Positions 1-11,216 are shown, numbered from the stretch's first letter. The stretch is 64,000 nt of DNA from Primulina eburnea (GCF_022965805.1 NC_133103.1:50914386-50978385); one strand, 5' to 3'. Numbers and translations are program-made. Notes: a model not told the origin generated them from the sequence alone.

Positions 1-943
1 TCTGTAGCCCCACATTTAAAACATTTCCCGGATCCCCATAGGCACTGTCCGGGATGCTGACGGTTGCACTTCTGGCACACTGGGTAAACAACGGGCCTCT
101 GCGGCGCCCCTTGCTGCTGAACGGGACCCTTGCCCTTCGGCGGTCCCTGAAAAAGTTTCTTTCCTGGTGGCCCCTGATACGGTTTCTTAAAGTGGGGTCG
201 CTGATTCTGCTGCTGATGGTGTGGCTGCGGTGGAGTCTGATAGGGCCTCTTGCCCTGCCTGTCCGCCTCAATATCCCGCTGGTCTTGCTCTGCAGCCAGA
301 GCTCTAGAGACTGCAACTGCATAAGAAGTAGGGCCAGCTACCCTCACGTCACGGCGCAAGATCGGCCGCAAACCATTTAAGAAGTGCCTCAACTTCGCCT
401 GGACATCATTAGCAATGAGGGGCACGAAGTGACATCCCCTCTCAAACTTCCTAACAAAATCTGCCACGCTATTGTCCCCCTGCCGCAACGTCATAAACTC
501 GTTGGTGAGTCTGGTTCGTACTTCCTCAGTGAAGTACTTGGAGTAGAAAACTTCCTTGAAACCATTCCAAGGCAGCACCTGCAAGTTGACTGCCACAGAT
601 GCACTCTCCCACCATAATCTGGCGTCCCCTGTCAGAAGGAACGTGGCACATCTGACCCTATCTGCGTCGGTCAGTTCCATAAAGTCAAAGATTACTTCGG
701 TGGATTATCCATCCTTCAGCGACCATCGGGTCAGTAGTACCCGAAAACTCCTTCGGCCTCATCCTCCTAAACCTCTCATATACTGCCTCTGGTTGGGGCC
801 TCGCCCCTGCGCCTGCTGCTGCTGTTCCCCGAAAACTGTGCGAAGAACTGTGTCATACCAGCAAGCATCTGAGCCTGCATATCTGTGGTGGAGGTGGTTG
901 GAGGATTGATCCCTCTCCTCCTCATCGTGCTCTCTGTTCTCAT
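1..943 (-). pseudogene. gypsy gag (nucleocapsid polyprotein), frameshifted, partial
   Basis: The likely start codon is at 943-941. The N-terminal part reads MRTESTMRRRGINPPT and is followed by a Gln/Arg-rich stretch. The middle resembles the retrotransposon gag family (a YERFRRMRP-like motif, then a helical capsid-like region). Near the left edge a basic Pro/Gln-rich linker leads into a zinc knuckle, with QHPGQC then CFKCGA visible at about 59-4. These pieces lie in different frames: one shift near 790-760 and another near 700, where a few bases appear missing in a WI..V.F-like segment. No single frame covers the gene, so it is not functional as read. The structural role (RNA packaging) is known for the family only. 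Confidence 0.8.
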
Positions 944-1184
944 CTCTGGTGCGTAGGTCTCATCAAGCTATTCCTTCTCGTCTAAACCTTTAGCACCATC
1001 TGCTTCATTTCTCACCACTTGCCTTCTCATGAGTTGTTTTTAAATACCCACGATTCCATGACTTTAAACGAATGGTGTATTGACTAGAACCAAATCACAT
1101 TCGTTGAATTTAAAGCTTTTACTTCATGTGTGATCCGAGAGCTTCTTGCGACTGGCAGTAGACGTAACCCTTTACAAGAACCTG

Positions 1185-1196
1185 GCTCTGATACCA
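1185..1196 (-). promoter_or_regulatory. Primer-binding site of the gypsy element (tRNA-Met type)
   Basis: The minus strand reads TGGTATCAGAGC, complementary to the 3' end of plant initiator tRNA-Met. It lies two bases after the LTR terminus CGTTACA and fixes both orientation and LTR edge. Confidence 0.9.
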
Positions 1197-1845
1197 ACTG
1201 TAACGTACCGTACTTTTACTACTTGAAATTTGCGGAAAAATAAAAATTTCATTCAAATAAAACATCCGTACGGTAGTCACCCAACATTCATAAAATATCT
1301 TTAAAATAATCCATCATCAAATAAAAGTTTGCTAAAAGAACGCTGTCTCAAAACGTCTCACATTCAAATCATAACATCAGAGTATTTTAAAAGTTTGCAT
1401 AAACATAAACTTGCGGTCCTCGGGTTTAGCCTGCCGCTCAGCCCAAGCCTGCCCCTTGGTCGCCACCTCCTAAATCCTGCTCATCGTACTCACCTGCATC
1501 GATCAAGTCTAGTGAGTCTAAAGACTCAACACGTATAAACTGGAAATAACGAGTATTACATAATAAAAGCGCATGCATCTTTAAAATAGGACATACATAC
1601 TTTAAATTGAACTTGCATAAACTTCAACTTGAAATAAACTTGAACTTGAACATACATACATACAAAACTAGACGTGCCATCATCATAAACTTTCATAAAC
1701 ATACTGCATACGTAAACATACATAACTTCATCATTTTTCGTAGAGGATGTTTCAAAGCAAGTGACCCATACATAATAAACGCCTGATCAGACACACCACA
1801 GTACTGGGCTGACAGGGACGTATCCACTGTCGCATACATGAGATC

Positions 1846-1985
1846 CCCGTTCATAATTTAACGGGCTGGTTGGTCCCCGTTCATAATTTAACGCTTTCCA
1901 ACCACCATCTAACCCGTTCATAATTTAACGGGGCGGAGAGGTCCTCGGCCACGTTCACCGACTTCCAAACCCATTCATAATTTGG
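1846..1985. repeat. Short tandem-like repeats inside the gypsy LTR
   Basis: The phrase CCGTTCATAATTTAACG and variants recur four times in about 140 bp, each ending in or next to a C/G-rich word, so each can form a small CCCGTT/AACGGG hairpin. They are part of the LTR; function unknown. Confidence 0.75.
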
Positions 1986-2284
1986 TCACAAGTCAATTAG
2001 CATACCTCAAAAACTTAAACATATTTTCTTTGCACGTCAAACATATTTACTTGGCGTTGAGGGATTCGTTGGGCTTCGATCGGGGCCGTTGCTGCACATA
2101 CTGATCATGGATTGACATGCTTAACTTGCATACTTAGACGTAGGTAAATCATGCTCACTTACGAGTTCATTAAATTCTTAGGACGTTCTACAATTCCCCA
2201 TGACTCGACTTTGTAAATCATTGTACTAACCCATGACGTCTAACCTCAAAGCATAATAAATTTTCCTTCCCCAAAAAAATGAAG

Positions 2285-2545
2285 GACACGGACCCCGTAC
2301 CCACATCCGTGTAGGGGTCCGTGTAGGCTCTGGACATTGACACCGAAGGAAAACAAAGGCACGGACCCCGTGTCAGGGTCCGGGTGAGGGTCCGTGTAGG
2401 TACTGTAAAAGGACTACTCGGGAAGGGAAGGGGCACGGACCCCGTGTATGGGTCCGGAACCAGGTCCGTGTACCTACTGTAAAGACGCACCAAGGGAAAA
2501 CAAAGACACGGACCCCGTGCTTGGGTCCGTGTGGGGGTCCGTCTG
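2285..2545. repeat. Four hairpin-forming tandem repeats (about 74 bp) in the gypsy LTR
   Basis: CACGGACCCCGT occurs at about 2287, 2361, 2435 and 2507, and each copy is followed 20-40 bases later by GGGTCCGTGT, so every unit can fold back on itself. Spacer words such as GGAAAACAAAG and GTACTGTAAA also recur. The block creates overlapping spurious ORFs on both strands rich in Pro, Arg and Thr, which are not annotated as genes. Confidence 0.85.
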
Positions 2546-3957
2546 CACACTGTACGAAGAAACCTGCGAGAAAACTTATGCACATGCCTACACACCCAAA
2601 TTGACACTTGAACACGATGATTCAACACCTTAAGGACACCATAACATTGCATAACACTTATATAAACACTTCAAGATACGACGTCCACCATGCTACCCAA
2701 TACAGCGCTAATTGGAAATTGACATCAACGATCGCCCGTCGATTTCCAACGACGATCGCCTGTCGATTTCCAACGAAGCCTGCAACATAAAACTTCAAAA
2801 ATACAATGGTACCAAACTTTTCTTAAAATTTCAGTTTGAGCAGTCACACGAAAAATATCATAACTCTCTCATTTTTCGTCCAAAAATCTTGAATTTTATG
2901 TCAAATCGAAGGTATCGAAAAGTTATACGTTTTTGCCGTTGAAAGTTTTCCCAAAATATGAACAGAAAAATCGCAGTTTTGACATGAACAGTAAAAACGA
3001 GTTTTAGATCTAAAAATTTTCCTTCGAGATTGATCCAATCCATGATCCGCTCAAACTACTATCATCATACATAACTTTTACGCATAAAAACAACGCAATT
3101 CGATATATGACTTGATCGACACAGCAAGAACAGAATATACGTGCCTTTTTAACGATAAACGTTACCGAACGACGACACCGAAGCGGAGATAGGAGCAAGG
3201 TTGATCCGGGACGAACGTGGCACCGTTTTTCCTTGAAAATAACCAACGAAAATCGCTGGGAATATTGAATAAAAGGGGCGGCTGCTGTTTTGCAAAGAAC
3301 CCTAAGCTTTTACTCTCAAAAATAATACAAACTAGAATGGATTGAAGAGTGTGTGTTTTGTGCGTGTGATTACTGCGTGTAAAAGTGTGTTGGAGTGTGT
3401 TTTGAGCACTAATGTGTGTGTGAGTGTTAATAATTAAAAGTTGCTAATGACTAATTGACAACTTAATAAAAAAATATACTAACTTTCCTTTACTTTAACA
3501 CAACTCTAATAAAAATAAATAGTGCAAGTGCTAAACTTAAAAGTTTAAACGTCTTACAATTACTAAATAATTATCTTATACATTAAAATACTAACATCTC
3601 ATAAAATACTAATTTTAAAAGTTTTAAACTCTTAAAATTGCTAAATAATGATTTAGGCTCAAAAATGCTAAAACTCACTAAATTATTTAAAAATGCCCCC
3701 AAACTCAACTTAAAATAAAATACCATCTTTAAAACTACCAAAAATCGTCACCGAGTATTTTCCTCAATCCCGCTTCGAATAATCGCCTGAAACATGAAAC
3801 TCAAAAGACATTTTAACGTGCATGACGTAACATAACTTAATTTAAAATAGTGCATTTAAATAAATTATGCATGACTAAACTCCTTTAAAATAAATTGAAT
3901 GTTTTAATAATTTAAATAGATGCATGGGTTATACGTGTACTGAAATCGGGTTCTACA

Positions 3958-5594
3958 ATTTGCCTTCTGGTTCTCAAAGGTGCTGCTGCATTACCAATAA
4001 CTAATGATGGAGGATGATATTTTCTCCAGATAAAAGGATTTAAAAGGATATCTTCCTGATTTGATATGTTGAGATTGTTCTCGATGGAACCAGTAGTGGG
4101 TTCCTGAGTGTCTTCTGCTGGTATTGGTAGATCCAAAGTCTGTACTTCTGGTTCCACTAATGGAATGTCTGGTTCTGGATTTTGAAAATCCTTGATGTTT
4201 GCTTCTACATCATCTTCACTGTCAATTTCCAAGTGAATCCTGTCTATCCTGTTACTTAAATCAGATGTGTTAGATATTTCAGGAGCACTGCTGTCTTCAT
4301 CGAAGACAACATGGATCGATTCTTCAACATTAAGAGTTCTATTGTTGAAGATTCTAAAAGCTTTGCTTATAGCAGAGTAACCAAGAAATAGTCCAGCATC
4401 TGATTTTGAGTCAAATGCAGTCAAATGATTTTTGACATTATTTAGCACAAAGCATTTGCAACCAAACACATGAAAATAAGATACGTTAGGCTTCTTCCCT
4501 TTCCATATTTCATAGGGGGTCTGATTGTGCCTTTTTTTGACCATAGATCTGTTTTGCGTGTAACAAGCAGTATTGATGGCTTCAGCCCAGAAGCGCTGAG
4601 AGATGTCTGAATCTGCTAGCATTGTTCTAGCAGCTTCTTTTAGAGTTCTATTTCTCCTCTCAGCTACTCCGTTTTGTTGAGGTGTTCTGGCAGCTGAATA
4701 TTCATGATGAATCCCCTGTTCATTCAAATATAACTCAAGATACTTGTTAGTGAACTCAGTACCCCGATCACTTCTGATTTTAATGATGGTAGTAGATTTT
4801 TCATTTTGAATCCTTTTCAGAAGCTTGATCAAGAGGCTACTGGTTTGATCTTTTCCTGCGAGAAATATTACCCAAGTGAATCTAGAAAAATCATCAATAA
4901 CAACAAGAGTATATTTCATTCCCCCTAAGCTCGTGATGGGGATAGGACCAAAAAGATCCATGTGCAGTAGTTCCAGACATCTTGAAGTTGATTTGCTATC
5001 TTTGTTCTTGAAACTGGAACTTATCTGTTTCCCAAGCTGACAAGCAGAACAAACATGATTTTTAACAAAATTAATATCAGGTAATCCATCAACTATATTC
5101 TGCTTCTTGAGATAATTGATTGACTTGAAATTCAGATGATTCAATTTCTTGTGCCATAGCTAGTGTTTATAGCTAAGAGAAGCAACTAAGCATGTAGGAG
5201 TATTGACATGATTTGAGTTCCAAGAGACTCTGTAAGTATTGCCTTCTCTTTTTCCGGTTAACACAGTAGTTTCAACAGAATCTCTAACTATACATGAATG
5301 CTTCTGAAAGGCTACAGAATAACCATTATCACATAGTTGACTAATGCTGATTAGATTGTAACAAAGATTGTCAACTAATAACACATCATTGATAGTTATG
5401 TTACCATGGATAATCTTACCCTTACCCATGGTTTTACCTTTTGAGTTGTCTCCAAAAGTTATCTTTGGTCCAGTATAACTCACTATCTCGGAAAGTAGGT
5501 TTTTCTGTCCAGTCATGTGTCTGGAACATCCACTGTCCAGATACCATGTAGAGTTACTGATTTCTGCTTTCTTCTTATGTTCCTGCAAACACAA
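3958..5594 (-). pseudogene. copia pol: protease, GAG-pre-integrase and integrase, truncated
   Basis: The protease shows WYLDSGCSRHMTG (near 5555-5515) with the catalytic DSG. An in-frame stop at 5160-5158 interrupts the frame; the same frame resumes with an HLNFKSI...C..C zinc-binding segment. The integrase core carries LLHMDLFGP (first Asp), IRSDRGTEF (second Asp) and AARTPQQNGVAERRNRTL (the Glu), so the DDE triad is visible. The frame ends at ...LRTRRQI exactly where the gypsy LTR begins; the 15 residues after that are LTR-derived. The family cuts and joins element DNA into the genome. The TAG stop and the insertion make this copy non-functional. Confidence 0.9.
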
Positions 5595-5617
5595 ATTTTA
5601 GTATCTGGTACCCAAAT

Positions 5618-7676
5618 CTATTTGGGTCCAAGCCTTATCAGTCCTTTGGGGACCCACATTTGTACAATTCTTGGTGATCTTGTACTTCGAGTATCCAAAG
5701 ATGTGTGTGCAATAGAAGGTCTGTTATTTCTAACAGTATGCATATTAAAATGTTGTTCCTCCCTTCTGTTTCTGTTTTCCTGTCTGTATCTCCTCTGAAC
5801 AGGTTTAGAGTTGTAGTACTGGTGGTTTTTAACCTTCATAGGATGTGTCTTCCAGAGTTGAATTCTTTTCTGAATCTAGAACTCTGGTCAACTTTTTCCT
5901 TAGGTTCAACGTAACCCAGACCATAGTGCATTCTTCTGTTCATCTGATTTACATTCATTTCAACTGAAACAGTAGGTACCTCTGGTTCCTGTACCACACT
6001 GGATTTCACAAAGTGAATATATTTCCCTTTGCACATATCCAGTGTTGGCTTTGTATTCGTTTCGGAAGTGCCTTCATTATTACAAAAACCGAGACCACTC
6101 CTATCTCCTGACTGTTTTTGTATTTCTTGCATATTTTCCAATGAAACAGAAGACTTGTTCCAAGCATTTACCAGTAGCGACAACTTCTGGTTTTCAGAAA
6201 GCACCTTCTGGTAATCTGCTTTGGCTCTTTCATTCTCAGTTATTAATTTACTCATCTTAACTTGTAAATCATTACAGCTGTCTACTTGCAAGCAAGTTAA
6301 CTTACTGTTCTGATTTTTTAAGTTCTGATTTTCGATCTTAACTTCTTCAAATGATTGAGAAAGTCTGGAATACTCTTTTACCATGTCATGTAGTGCATCA
6401 ATCAAATCATTTCGTGTAAATTCATTTGAGTCAAAATCAAATACCTCTTCAAATGTCGAGGTTGAGTCATTGTCTGCCATGAGACATTTGACCTCTTCTG
6501 CATCACTATCACTGGAATGACTTTCTGAGTCAGATGACTCAAAACTAGAGTCTGCCCATTTGGATTTGCTTTCTTTGGAAATCATTGCTTTTCGATCTCT
6601 TCTGGTCTTTTTGTCATTTCTCTTGTGATCCTTTCTCTTTTGATCATCCTTCTTTGGTTTAGGACAATCAGTAATGAAGTGACCTAACTTTCCACAGTTA
6701 AAGCATCCCATATCACCAGATGGTGAATCTTTCTTGAAGTTGCGATTGGGACCCTGATAGGTTCGATGGTTCTTCTTCATGAACCTGGAGAATTTCTTTA
6801 CAAATAAGGACATAGCATCACTACTGATTTGTTCAGAGTCTTCTCCAATGTATTGTCAATGATCACAGCAGGTAATGCCTGATGTTCAACTGCAGCAGCA
6901 GTAGAAGAGGTAGTGGCAGTAGCAGTAAAAGCAGTAGCAGCAAGAGCCTTGGTAGGTAGGCTTGAAGGCTCTTCTCCACTTCTTACTTCTAATTCGAACT
7001 CGTAAGCTTTCAGATCTGCAAATAAATCGTGCAGTTCCAATTTGTTCAAGTCTTTGGACACTCTCATAGCCATTGTTTTAACATCTCATTCTCTGGGTAA
7101 GGCTCTCATCACCTTGAGGGCTATCTCTCTGTTGCTATGCTCTTTACCCAGAGCAGTTAGCTCATTGACCAGGCTACTGAATCTTTCATCAAACTCGTTT
7201 AGAGTTTCACCAGCTCTCAGTTTTAGATTTTCGAACTTCTGCATTGCTACAGACAGTTTGTTTTCTTTCGTTTGCTCATTTCCTTCACATATCTGAATGA
7301 GCTTCTCCCAAATATCCTTTGCAGTAGAACACATTTTGATTTTGCTAAAAGTGTTCTTGTCGAGAGTTTTATACAATATATCCTTCGCCACATTATCAAG
7401 GTTGGCCTTCTTCTTATCTTCACTGGTCCATTCATTTCTTGATTTTTCAACCATCTGTGGTGCACCCTCAGTAACAGCAATAGCTGTATTAGGATTTAAT
7501 ATTTTCAGTGGACCATCTGTGATGACATACCACATATCATCATCTTGTGCTGCAAGATGAGCTTGCATTCTGATCTTCCAGTCATCGAAGTCTTCCTTAG
7601 AGAACATAGGGATCTTGCTGAAGTGTGCCATTTGTTGTAGTTTTTCACGAACAAGAATAACCTGCTCTGATACCAA
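5618..7676 (-). pseudogene. copia gag with CCHC zinc knuckle, broken
   Basis: It starts just inside the PBS with a UBN2/gag-like N-terminus (FSKEDFDDWKIRMQAHLAAQ), continues to ALPRE and then meets an in-frame stop near 7086. The same frame resumes to about 6798, then shifts by one frame into a segment with GCFNCGKLGHFITDCPKP (zinc knuckle, near 6704-6651), a Lys/Ser-rich acidic stretch and a predicted coiled coil (LKNQNSKL...; residues roughly 150-215 of that piece). A further shift near 5836 leads to a basic tail. At least one stop and two frameshifts are present, so this is a relic. The family packages element RNA. Confidence 0.85.
7664..7675 (-). promoter_or_regulatory. Primer-binding site of the copia element
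   Basis: The minus strand reads TGGTATCAGAGC two bases after the LTR terminus CCCCAACA. It matches the initiator tRNA-Met 3' end. Confidence 0.88.
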
Positions 7677-7677
7677 T

Positions 7678-8688
7678 TGTTGGGGATCGAAGTTGAGTTT
7701 AGAGGGGGGGTGAATAAACTCTACTCGTTTTTCTTTCTTTTCTGATGAGGTACTAAAATCCTGTTAGGGATAGTAGTTTATCTTGTGCGAATACTTTCAC
7801 CTGATTACAATAAAACGTGCGGAAACAATCTGATGAAATAGTTGAAAGACAATAAAACAGTAGGCAGCAGTTGTTTATGGAAGTTCGAAGATAAGCTCTT
7901 CTACGTCTCCCCTTCTTCTGTTTCCAGAAGGTATAACTAAAAGACTTTGGATATTACAGTACAACTCTTATACACACCCACTTCAGAAGGACTTACACTT
8001 CGGCCTACTGAAACTCTTAGTTTCTCAACTCACAAGAATGCGAAACAAAAAGTTCTGAAAAGACTCTTTTCAGATTACAGACTCTTCTTGATAAAATATA
8101 AATGATGTAAAGATTGTGAAGAGTGTAAGAATCAGTAGCACAAGATGATCTTCGAAAGATCGGATATTTGCTATGAAGCGTGTGCTACTTTTCTTTTTGA
8201 GTTGAACTTTTAAGTACTCAAGGAATTTCGAGATAAGTTTGAAAATATGAGAATAGCTTTGTTCCTTGAAAGATAATATTATGCGAAGCGAGCTGTCGTA
8301 AAAGGATTTGATCCAAGTATATATAAACGACTGAGTTCAACGCTCACAATTAGAGGATGTCTTCAGATAACTGATACAATCAGCTTTATTACCAAAAGAA
8401 GTTCCTGCAGAAAAGCTATAAAACAATCAGTCTTGTTTCATACTTATTTGGGTAAAATGCATTAAATGACTCCGTATAGTAATTAATGCTACAATTAATA
8501 CTAGTACTAGGAACTCTTTAACGGTAACATTTAAGGTAGCAACGTTAGGAAACGTCATCTACTGGTTTTGTATTACGTCCTTTCTACTGGTTTAGTTTTA
8601 TCTGACCAGTAGCTCCTGATAAATTAGTCAACTGTTCTGGTATGCTGGTTTTAGTTTATCATCGCCACAATAAAATTCATGTCTAACA
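7678..8688 (-). repeat. 5' LTR of the truncated copia element (1011 bp)
   Basis: On the minus strand it starts TGTTAGACATGAATTT (8688 downward) and ends CCCCAACA (7678). A TATA-like TTTATATATAC lies on the minus strand near 8315. The outer edge abuts virus-like coding sequence at 8689; the first flanking bases are ATGAT, whose partner lies left of the window. Confidence 0.85.
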
Positions 8689-9170
8689 ATGATTGATAGT
8701 GGTGCAGATTTAAATCTTATAAAGGATTAATTCCTACGAAATATTTTCATAAAAATACTCATTCTCTTTCCCATGCAGGAGGAGAACCTTTAGAAATAAA
8801 TTATAAATTACCAAAAGCATATATTTGCAAAGATAAAAATTAGATTTTTACTAGCAAAAGATATTTCTAGCCAACTTATATTTGGTCTCGATCCCTTTTA
8901 TTTATCAAATTTATCCTTTAACTTATGTTGATGAAACATGTATTATATGAACTTTTCAAGGTAATCCTATTTCTTTCCAGTTCATAATAAACCAGTTCAT
9001 AGAATTTTAAATGAATTACAGGAAAAGATTGAAAGAAAAACTTTTCAAATTAATTCTTTAAAAAAAAGTAAAAATTCTAAACTATAGATGATAAATTACA
9101 AAATCCTAAATTACAAGAAAAAATTAAAATTATTTATAATAAATTTTCATTAGAAATATCTAAATCCAAG
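8689..9170 (+). pseudogene. Endogenous caulimovirid (pararetrovirus) fragment, protease region
   Basis: Directly next to the copia LTR the plus strand shows an aspartic-protease signature (IDSGADLNLIK, 8692-8724), then segments reading SLSHAGGEP and YPLTYVDET-like in other frames, then a Glu/Lys/Ile-rich stretch of the kind found between protease and reverse transcriptase in Caulimoviridae polyproteins. A stop follows the first motif at once, and several indels separate the recognisable pieces, so no protein longer than a few dozen residues can be made. The match is to family-level pattern only; the genus cannot be named. It probably once continued on the far side of the copia/gypsy nest. A retrotransposon protease is the alternative reading. 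Confidence 0.6.
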
Positions 9171-9261
9171 ATACATATACATATACATAGGTATATATAT
9201 TTATTTATATTAACTACTTCTTAATTAAATTATTGAAGAATTTAAAATAACTAAATTCTTG

Positions 9262-9296
<35 letters not shown>

Positions 9297-9392
9297 CCCA
9301 AGATACATATACATAGGTATATATATTTATTTATATTAAGTATTTTTAATTAAATTATTGAAGAGTTTAAAATAACTAAATCCTTGATAAAT
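9161..9392. repeat. Direct repeat of about 100 bp flanking an (AT)n tract
   Basis: The unit starting AAATCCAAGATACATATACA (9161) recurs at 9291 with a few differences; both continue through ...TATTTATTTATATTAA...TTATTGAAGA.TTTAAAATAACTAAAT. An (AT) run occupies 9265-9291 between them. It looks like a small tandem duplication with microsatellite growth at the joint. Confidence 0.8.
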
Positions 9393-10174
9393 TAATAGCA
9401 TCACAAATAAATATATGATTTAAAATTTACAGGATTTTAAAATATTTCTCAAGGTTATTAAATTAATAAATATATATCACATATATAAGTTTTTATTATC
9501 TCATTATTTAAATTCTTGATATACTTATCTCCAGAAAAAATCGCGGTTTCAAAATTTAGACGAGGTTGGGAAAATAAATTCGGGACAAATTAACCACTTT
9601 TAATGATATTTTTCTAATATATATATTACGTGATATATATGGTTACTTTTAATGTTGCATTACATTTTATATGAGTAACGTTATAAAATTTATGATTTTA
9701 ATATTTTGTTTTTTTATTTTGGTGCATATGGTCGCTTTGTAAGACCGTAGAAAAATTAAATTTAAGGATAGAAAGGTGTGCTATAAACAAAATATCACAA
9801 TACAAGCTCACGTAGAACAAAATAAAAACCAAAAGTCCACATCCACACTCACTTTTATATTTATTTAACAGGAAAATCGTAATTTATGTCACTTATCTCT
9901 TTGTAATTTTTGTCATCTACATAATCATAATATAATAGTCTGGTATCTTTTACATTTTGACAATTTTAGTCCTTTTTTCGTTAATAAAGCTGATATGATA
10001 TTATACACGTTAGCGTCGCATCGAAAAAAAGATCAAAACTACACAAAATTAAAGATAACAAACTAAGATTGAAATTTGACTACGTAGATGAGTGAAATCG
10101 AAAAGAAACAAACATACATTACCAAATTTACAATTTTCCTTATTTGGTATGTATTCTTGGAAAGTTTGATTTCT
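9393..10174. other. Intergenic, no gene seen
   Basis: AT-rich DNA downstream of the PR-10 gene. ORFs here are short and have no recognisable motif. 9880-10080 resembles other low-complexity stretches in the window (near 19.8, 22.6 and 50.3 kb) that share words like GATATGATAT and ACGTGTCA; this may be an old DNA element, but no ends could be set. Confidence 0.5.
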
Positions 10175-11115
10175 TTACGCACATACATCAGGATGAGCCA
10201 CAAGATATGCCTCGGCAGCGGTCAAGAATATCGTGCTAAATTCTGTTACTCCCTTGAATTCTTCCTCTGAGACATGGGTGTGGCCAGGCTTCAAGTGCAG
10301 ATGATGCTTCCACTTGATGATGCATCCGTCGTCATTGCCGGAACCCACGAACCACTTCTCGGAAAATATCGACTCCATCTTCTCCCCGAGCATCGGTCCC
10401 TCGAAGAGATTGATCTTGGCCTGTAGGTTTTCGGTGTCGACGACTGCCATCTTGTCTTTCAAGTGAGTGAAAGGAATCACTGTCACATAAAGATCAATAC
10501 AATGTGCATATATTAGTATTTACTAATTCCTCAATTATCATTTGATTGTTATTTTTTTACATTTTTGCTAAAGAACCTTTTGGAAAAATGTATGATATTT
10601 GCTAAAATATAACATTTTTTCTTAAGTTGTTATAATGTTAAATACATTTATCTTATGTACGTGCATGCTTGCAGAGGCGGAGCTACAACGTCTGGTACCC
10701 GGGTTTTAGCCCAGGTGGTCCATATTTTTTTTAAAAAAAATATATGTAAATTTTTGTATAATTTTGGATAAATTTGATATTAGCCCGAGTATATCAATTT
10801 AAAATGTTAAAAGAAGTTAGAGTTTAAAATTCTAGCCCAGATAGCGCCAGATTCCTGGTTCCGCCACTGCATGCATGCAATGTCTTTTTAACATTTATCG
10901 GAAAAAAATCGCAATTCAATAATTATACCATCGGAGAAACTTATTTTCCTAATGCATCCAGCAGTGCCACCTTCCCCTTCGAGAATGTCGATGCTTTTGA
11001 AGATGTGAGGGATTATTTTTGGTAAGCTGAGGTGAGCATCGGTTATCAATGCTTTGAACATCCTCTTAGGGGAGACCTGAACTTCAATTTCATCAGCATA
11101 TTCGACGACCGTCAT
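10175..11115 (-). CDS. PR-10 / Bet v 1 family protein (major latex protein-like), two exons
   Basis: Joining exon 1 (11115-10929) to exon 2 (10479-10175) across a GT-AG intron (10928-10480, phase 1) gives 163 residues, the usual size for this family. Upstream in-frame sequence has no ATG, so the start is 11115. The Gly-rich loop GEGGTAG (residues 47-53), the SPKRMFKALI helix-1 region and the C-terminal helix ending AAEAYLVAHPDVCA are all present, and the single intron near residue 62 is in the classic PR-10 position. Bet v 1-fold proteins have a large cavity that binds hydrophobic ligands (cytokinins, flavonoids, alkaloid precursors); some are norcoclaurine-synthase-like enzymes. I cannot assign a ligand. 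Cytosolic: no signal peptide. The frame is intact. The intron carries a MITE. Confidence 0.92.
10665..10873. mobile_element. hAT-like MITE in the PR-10 intron
   Basis: The ends are inverted: GCAGAGGCGGAGC on the left and the complement GCAGTGGCGGAACC on the right. The flanks share TGCATGC (about 10661-10667 and 10873-10879), suggesting a 7-8 bp target duplication; the exact edge is uncertain because the flank is itself repetitive. Related sequence recurs at 26725-27036 and 31333-31505. It does not touch either splice site. Confidence 0.7.
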
Positions 11116-11216
11116 GTTTTCGAGCTCGAAAAGAAAGAGTGTAGATACAAAAGGTTGATGATAATACAAAGAATTGGCTTGAAAGGAGATGATGAAGTCG
11201 CCGAGCTGTGATTAGA

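Larger units (their letters stand above)
1..3957 (-). mobile_element. Ty3/gypsy LTR retrotransposon, partial (5' LTR, PBS, gag)
   Basis: Read on the minus strand, a long LTR (1199-3957) is followed after two bases by a primer-binding site matching the 3' end of initiator tRNA-Met, then by a leader and a gag reading frame that runs off the left edge. The gag ends in a CCHC-type zinc knuckle, typical of Ty3/gypsy elements. The very long LTR and gag style fit chromoviruses of the Tekay/Del kind, which is an inference. The element lies inside a copia element: copia pol reading stops exactly at the LTR edge at 3957/3958. Pol and the second LTR must lie left of the window. Confidence 0.85.
1199..3957 (-). 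repeat. 5' LTR of the gypsy element (2759 bp)
   Basis: On the minus strand it begins TGTAGAACCCGATTTC (3957 downward) and ends CGTTACA (1199), giving the TG...CA ends of an LTR. The right edge is also set by the break in the copia reading frame at 3957/3958. It contains two internal repeat blocks (1846-1985 and 2285-2545). No open frame of interest was seen inside; the short ORFs there overlap the repeat blocks. The 5-bp target duplication cannot be tested because the other LTR is outside the window; the bases just beyond the edge are ATTTG. Confidence 0.85.
3958..8688 (-). mobile_element. Ty1/copia retrotransposon, truncated in the window by the gypsy insertion
   Basis: Reading leftward from 8688: LTR (7678-8688), PBS (7664-7675), gag with a zinc knuckle, protease, then integrase. 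The reading frame is cut at 3958 by the gypsy LTR, so reverse transcriptase and RNase H must continue beyond the left edge. Several stops and frameshifts show it is dead. The large gag with an acidic coiled-coil region suggests the SIRE/Maximus lineage, with modest confidence. Confidence 0.88.

Noticed and set aside
2218..2790. Overlapping ORFs on both strands with Thr-Arg-Gly-Pro repeats
   Set aside because: Products of the hairpin tandem repeats in the gypsy LTR, not proteins.
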